DNA of 64,000 nt from positions 620,001 through 684,000 of the forward strand of contig NZ_JACHMW010000001.1 in assembly GCF_014205115.1 (NCBI RefSeq), read 5' to 3'. Positions 60,603 through 64,000 of this stretch are shown in pieces. Within the stretch, counting starts at the first letter, position 1; the number at the start of each line of letters is the position of its first letter. The notes below the pieces were generated by a model. The model ran no database searches and was not told the origin of the DNA. It worked only from the letters and a program-made list of their open reading frames with translations. The position numbers were made by a program, and so were the translations under genes. Source of the stretch: Micrococcus endophyticus (lineage in GTDB: Bacteria > Actinomycetota > Actinomycetes > Actinomycetales > Micrococcaceae).

Positions 60603-60917
60603 ATGGCGTTGCGACAGCTGAGCGTGGAGGAGCGGGCGGAGGCCCGCTCGAAGGCACTCGCGGCCCGTCAGGAGCGCGCCGCGCTGAAGGCGGACTTCGC
60701 CGCCGGACAGGTGTCCTTCGCCGAGGTCTTCTCCCGCGCGGACGCCGAGGACGCCATCGGCCGCCTGCGCACGGTGGACCTGCTGCAGGCGCTGCCCGGC
60801 GTCGGCGAGGTGCGCGCCCGCGAGGCCATGGCCGGCTGCGGGATCTCGCCCCGCCGCCGGCTCCGCGGCCTCGGCCGTCGTCAGCGCGAGGCGCTGATCG
60901 CCTATATTGGCCGGTGA
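60603..60917 (+). CDS. mihF: integration host factor, actinobacterial type
   Basis: A 104-residue nucleoid-associated DNA-binding protein, unrelated in fold to E. coli IHF. It starts MALRQLSVEERAEARSKAL and has the helix-hairpin-helix-like region LLQALPGVGEVRAREAM with GISPRRRLRGLGRRQREAL at the end. Upstream in-frame ATG 60573 would add ten residues; 60603 matches the family start. The order pyrF-mihF-gmk-rpoZ is characteristic of Actinobacteria. Confidence 0.95.
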   Translation: MALRQLSVEERAEARSKALAARQERAALKADFAAGQVSFAEVFSRADAEDAIGRLRTVDLLQALPGVGEVRAREAMAGCGISPRRRLRGLGRRQREALIAYIGR

Positions 60918-60964
60918 CCCGCCCCGCCCCGGCGGGTCCGCGCCGTCCCCGCTGAGGGGCGGAC
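60916..60964 (+). terminator. tandem hairpins after mihF
   Basis: GACCCGCC, seven bases, GGCGGGTC (60916-60938, perfect) starting in the mihF stop, followed at once by a second, weaker stem GTCCG...CGGAC with CCCC/GGGG inside. This probably ends much of the mihF transcript before gmk. Confidence 0.6.
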
Positions 60965-60989
60965 CGTGCCCGTCCCAGCAGGAGGAAGC

Positions 60990-61640
60990 GTGACCGACGC
61001 GTTCGACCACGGCCCCGCCCCGGCCGTCCCCGTGGCCCGCACCGCCGCCCAGGAGCGCCGCCCCGGCCCCGGCGTCACGGTGCTCGCCGGACCCACCGCG
61101 GTCGGCAAGGGGACCGTCTCGGCCTACGTGCGCGAGCACTACCCGCAGGCCTGGCTCTCCGTCTCCGCCACCACCCGGCCGGCCCGGCCGGGGGAGGAGG
61201 ACGGCGTCCACTACTACTTCACCACCCCCGAGGAGTTCGACTCCCTCGTGGCGGCGGACGAGATGCTCGAGTGGGCCGTGGTGCACGGGGTGCACCGGTA
61301 CGGCACGCGCCGGGACCGGGTCATGGAGGCCGTGGCCCAGGGCCGGCACGTGCTGCTGGAGATCGACCTGCAGGGCGCGCGCCAGGTGCGCGAGTCCCTG
61401 CCGGAGGCGACCTTCGTGTTCCTGGCCCCGCCGAGCTGGGAGGAGCTGGTCTCCCGGCTGGTCGGACGCGGCACGGAGGGGCCAGAGGAACAGCGCCGTC
61501 GCCTCGATACGGCTAGACTGGAGCTCGCCGCGGAACCCGAGTTCGACGCCGTCGTCGTGAACGACCGCGTGGAGCGGGCCGCCGAGGAGCTGGTGAGGCT
61601 CATGGGGCTGGACCCCGAGCACAGCTCGCCCGAGGCCTGA
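60990..61640 (+). CDS. gmk: guanylate kinase
   Basis: A 216-residue kinase that phosphorylates GMP to GDP. The P-loop is [19 protein letters not shown]-binding segments are [21 protein letters not shown] and [13 protein letters not shown]; the lid region is [18 protein letters not shown] 30-residue N-terminal extension precedes the P-loop. GTG 60990 is chosen because CAGGAGGAA stands just before it; an upstream GTG at 60966 lacks this. Confidence 0.96.
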   Translation: MTDAFDHGPAPAVPVARTAAQERRPGPGVTVLAGPTAVGKGTVSAYVREHYPQAWLSVSATTRPARPGEEDGVHYYFTTPEEFDSLVAADEMLEWAVVHGVHRYGTRRDRVMEAVAQGRHVLLEIDLQGARQVRESLPEATFVFLAPPSWEELVSRLVGRGTEGPEEQRRRLDTARLELAAEPEFDAVVVNDRVERAAEELVRLMGLDPEHSSPEA

Positions 61641-61708
61641 GGACCGGCCGGATCCGGTGCCGCACCCGGCACCGACGAGACAGTGAGACGAAGACTTTGG
61701 AGACACCC

Positions 61709-62149
61709 GTGACCGAACAGTACGACGGCATCGTCAACCCGCCCATCGACTCCCTGCTGGAGCGGGTGGACTCGAAGTACGCCCTGGTGCTCTTCGCCGC
61801 CAAGCGGGCCCGTCAGATCAACGCCTACTACTCGCAGCTCCACGAGGGCCTGTTCGAGTACGTCGGCCCGCTCGTGGACACCCAGCTCAACGAGAAGCCG
61901 CTGTCCATCGCCCTGCGCGAGATCGAGACGGACCTGCTCGAGTCCCACGAGGCCGTGGAGGCCACCCCGGAGGCCGACCTGGCCGCCGAGGACTTCGGCG
62001 ACTTCTCCCTGCCGGGCGAGGACGACCCGTTCGCCACGCTCGAGCCCTCCGACGCCGGCCAGCCGGTCGGCGACCCCGAGGCCATCGAGGAGGCCGCCGA
62101 GGCCGTGCGCGCCGAGGAGGGCACCTCCGAGGACGCCCCGGAGGCCTGA
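61709..62149 (+). CDS. rpoZ: RNA polymerase omega subunit
   Basis: A protein of about 146 residues. The omega core (residues 9-80, [35 protein letters not shown] and [17 protein letters not shown]) is as in mycobacteria. The last 60 residues are an acidic Glu/Ala/Pro/Asp tail not needed for the fold. GTG 61709 has GGAG six bases upstream; TTG 61697 would add four residues. It follows gmk by 68 bases. Confidence 0.93.
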   Translation: MTEQYDGIVNPPIDSLLERVDSKYALVLFAAKRARQINAYYSQLHEGLFEYVGPLVDTQLNEKPLSIALREIETDLLESHEAVEATPEADLAAEDFGDFSLPGEDDPFATLEPSDAGQPVGDPEAIEEAAEAVRAEEGTSEDAPEA

Positions 62150-62156
62150 TCCCGCC

Positions 62157-63458
62157 ATGGAGATCGTCCTCGGCGTCGGCGGAGGCATCGCGGCCTACAA
62201 GGCCGCCCTGTTGCTGCGCCTGATGACCGAGGCCGGTCACGGCGTGACGGTGGTCCCCACCGCCAACGCCCTCGAGTTCGTGGGCACGGCGACGTGGGAG
62301 GCGCTGTCCGGCCGGCCCGTGCGCACGGGCACCTTCGAGGCCGTCGACGAGGTCAACCACGTCCGCCTGGGCCGGCAGGCCGACCTCGTGGTCGTCGCCC
62401 CGGCCACCGCCGACCTGCTCGCCCGCACGGCCGCGGGCATGGCCCCGGACCTGCTCGGCAACGTGCTGCTGACGGCCACGTGCCCCGTGGTCCTGGCACC
62501 GGCCATGCACACCGAGATGTGGCACCATCCCGCCACGGTCGCCAACGTCGCCCTGCTGCGCGAGCGCGGGGTCACCGTCGTGGAGCCCGCCGTGGGGCGG
62601 CTGACCGGCGCCGACTCAGGCGCCGGCCGCCTGCCCGAGCCCGACGAGATCTGGGAGCTCGCGCAGGCCGCCGCCGCCGACCCCGCCGCTCGCCGCCCGC
62701 GCGCGACGACGTCGCGGCCCGGCCCGGCCGCGGCCGGCGCGGCCCCGGGTCCGCTCGCGGGGCGCACCGTGGTGATCACCGCCGGCGGCACCCGCGAGGC
62801 ACTCGACCCGGTCCGCTACCTCGGCAACCGCTCCTCCGGCAAGCAGGGCGTCGCCCTGGCCCGGGCGGCCCTGGCCGCCGGCGCCCGGGTGCGCTTCATC
62901 GCCGGGTCGATGTCCGTCCCCGTGCCCGAGGGCGTGGAGCGCGCGGTGCACGTGGAGTCCACCGCCGAGCTGCTGACGGCCGTGCTCGAGCAGGCCGCGG
63001 ACGCCGACGTGCTCGTGATGGCCGCCGCCGTCGCCGACTTCCGCCCCGCCGAGGCCTCCGAGTCCAAGATGAAGAAGGGTGACGACGGCTCCTCGCCCGT
63101 CATCGTCCTGGAGCGCACCGAGGACGTGCTCGCCACGGCGGTGCGCACCCGCGCCGCCGGCGGGCCCATGGCGCCGCTGATCGTCGGCTTCGCCGCCGAG
63201 ACCGGGGACGCCGAGTCCTCCGTGCTCGAGTACGGCCGCGCCAAGCTCGCCCGTAAGGGGTGCGAGATGCTGGTGGTCAACGAGGTCGGCCGGGACAAGG
63301 TGTTCGGCCGGGATGAGACCGCCGTCACCATCCTCTTCGCGGACGGCAGCCCGGCCGTCGAGGCCGCCGGGTCCAAGGACGAGGCCGCCGCCGCCGTGGT
63401 GGGCGCCGTCGTCGACCGGCTCGCCGCGTCCGCCCCGGGAAGCGCGTCCGCCCGCTGA
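62157..63458 (+). CDS. coaBC: bifunctional phosphopantothenoylcysteine decarboxylase / phosphopantothenate-cysteine ligase
   Basis: A 433-residue fusion for two steps of coenzyme A synthesis. The flavoprotein decarboxylase half (about 1-180) has VLGVGGGIAAYKAALLLR, the catalytic His in VDEVNHVRLGR, VVAPATADLLAR and the PAMHTEMWHHP segment. A Pro/Ala linker leads to the ligase half (about 203-430) with VVITAGGTREALDPVR, LGNRSSGKQGVAL, AAVADFRP and MLVVNEV. ATG 62157 is seven bases after the rpoZ stop. Confidence 0.97.
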   Translation: MEIVLGVGGGIAAYKAALLLRLMTEAGHGVTVVPTANALEFVGTATWEALSGRPVRTGTFEAVDEVNHVRLGRQADLVVVAPATADLLARTAAGMAPDLLGNVLLTATCPVVLAPAMHTEMWHHPATVANVALLRERGVTVVEPAVGRLTGADSGAGRLPEPDEIWELAQAAAADPAARRPRATTSRPGPAAAGAAPGPLAGRTVVITAGGTREALDPVRYLGNRSSGKQGVALARAALAAGARVRFIAGSMSVPVPEGVERAVHVESTAELLTAVLEQAADADVLVMAAAVADFRPAEASESKMKKGDDGSSPVIVLERTEDVLATAVRTRAAGGPMAPLIVGFAAETGDAESSVLEYGRAKLARKGCEMLVVNEVGRDKVFGRDETAVTILFADGSPAVEAAGSKDEAAAAVVGAVVDRLAASAPGSASAR

Positions 63459-63460
63459 CC

Positions 63461-63466
63461 TAGACT
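63461..63466 (+). promoter_or_regulatory. -10 box for metK (leaderless)
   Basis: TAGACT, seven bases before ATG 63474. With only 15 bases between coaBC and metK there is no room for a SAM riboswitch. Confidence 0.6.
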
Positions 63467-63473
63467 GTGCGGC

Positions 63474-64000
63474 ATGACCGACGCCGCCCAGCCGAGCCCT
63501 GCCCGCCACGCCGACCCGTACACGGGCGTGGGCGGCGGCGAGCTCCGCCTCTTCACCTCCGAGTCCGTCACCGAGGGCCATCCGGACAAGATCTGCGACC
63601 AGATCTCGGACGCCATCCTGGACGCGATCCTCGCTGCGGACCCCGCCGCGAAGGTGGCCGTGGAGACCCTCACCACCACCGGCCTCGTGCAGGTGGCCGG
63701 CGAGGTGAACACGTCCGCCTACGTCGAGATCCCGCGGATCGTGCGAGAGACCATCCTGGACATCGGCTACGACTCCTCCGCCAACGGGTTCGACGGCGCC
63801 CAGTGCGGCGTGAACATCTCCATCGGCCAGCAGTCCTCGGACATCTTCGCCGGCGTGACCCGCTCCCTCGAGGCCCGCGAGTACGGCTCGGCGGACGAGG
63901 TGGACGAGCAGGGCGCCGGGGACCAGGGCATCATGTTCGGCTACGCCACGGACGAGACCCCTGCGTACATGCCCATGCCCATCTACCTGGCCCACCGGCT
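63474..64000 (+). CDS. metK: S-adenosylmethionine synthetase (3' end outside window)
   Basis: The first 175 residues of the enzyme that makes SAM from methionine and ATP. After a 20-residue N-terminal extension come the ATP/metal signature [35 protein letters not shown] and the hexapeptide GAGDQG followed by IMFGYA. The frame is open to the end of the window. ATG 63474 is fixed by the -10 box directly upstream. Confidence 0.96.
   Translation, partial: MTDAAQPSPARHADPYTGVGGGELRLFTSESVTEGHPDKICDQISDAILDAILAADPAAKVAVETLTTTGLVQVAGEVNTSAYVEIPRIVRETILDIGYDSSANGFDGAQCGVNISIGQQSSDIFAGVTRSLEAREYGSADEVDEQGAGDQGIMFGYATDETPAYMPMPIYLAHR

Noticed and set aside
63459-63473. SAM riboswitch upstream of metK
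   Set aside because: Only 15 bases separate coaBC and metK and they contain a -10 box; there is no room for an aptamer.

Overview
The window is a 64-kb stretch of very GC-rich chromosome with third codon positions almost always G or C. Many starts are GTG and many neighbouring genes overlap by four bases (GTGA or ATGA). Gene content and order are typical of Actinobacteria: a DUF3000 gene beside an RNase D-like gene, a mihF-type integration host factor beside gmk and rpoZ, yebC-ruvC-ruvA-ruvB-yajC-secD-secF-rel, and aroE-aroC-aroK-aroB-efp-nusB-pyrR. The best guess from gene order and protein style is a member of the Micrococcaceae, probably Micrococcus (M. luteus-like). No rRNA or tRNA gene, CRISPR array, prophage or insertion sequence was seen; this looks like core chromosome.

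Layout. 1-6.3 kb: the 3' end of dxs, a WGR-like protein, an aldo/keto reductase, small membrane and Rieske proteins, an unknown gene, and a DUF952-acetyltransferase fusion flanked by two near-identical long palindromes. 6.3-16 kb: a fadB-type beta-oxidation enzyme, RNase D, DUF3000, threonine aldolase, msrB, an alpha/beta hydrolase and an M3 peptidase. 16-25.3 kb: yebC, ruvCAB (Holliday-junction processing, with a candidate SOS box before ruvA), yajC-secD-secF (Sec translocon accessory complex) and the (p)ppGpp enzyme rel. 25.3-37.8 kb: an AbiEi-like orphan, a DUF349 protein, hisS, an amino-acid permease with a decayed coupled gene, aspS with a coupled lipoprotein gene, a frameshifted small membrane gene next to dtd, a secreted beta-propeller-like protein, and rarA.

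37.9-51.3 kb: a stress-protein-like membrane gene, rpsD with a long structured leader, an amidohydrolase, then alaS-ruvX-mltG-aroE as a tight run and aroC-aroK-aroB-efp-nusB. These serve alanine tRNA charging, rRNA processing, peptidoglycan termination, the shikimate pathway to chorismate, and translation/antitermination. 51.4-60.5 kb: a complete overlapping pyrimidine operon pyrR-pyrB-pyrC-(membrane protein)-carA-carB-pyrF, headed by a PyrR-binding RNA element that overlaps the pyrR ribosome binding site. A run of 21 G residues follows pyrF. 60.6-64 kb: mihF, gmk, rpoZ, coaBC and the 5' part of metK.

Promoters mostly show only a recognisable -10 box (TAGACT, TAGGCT, TAGAAT, TACACT). In eleven cases the box lies 6-7 bases before the start codon, which predicts leaderless mRNAs. 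The least explained features are the long intergenic palindromes, the rpsD leader, the poly-G tract, and two small membrane genes with apparent frame lesions.
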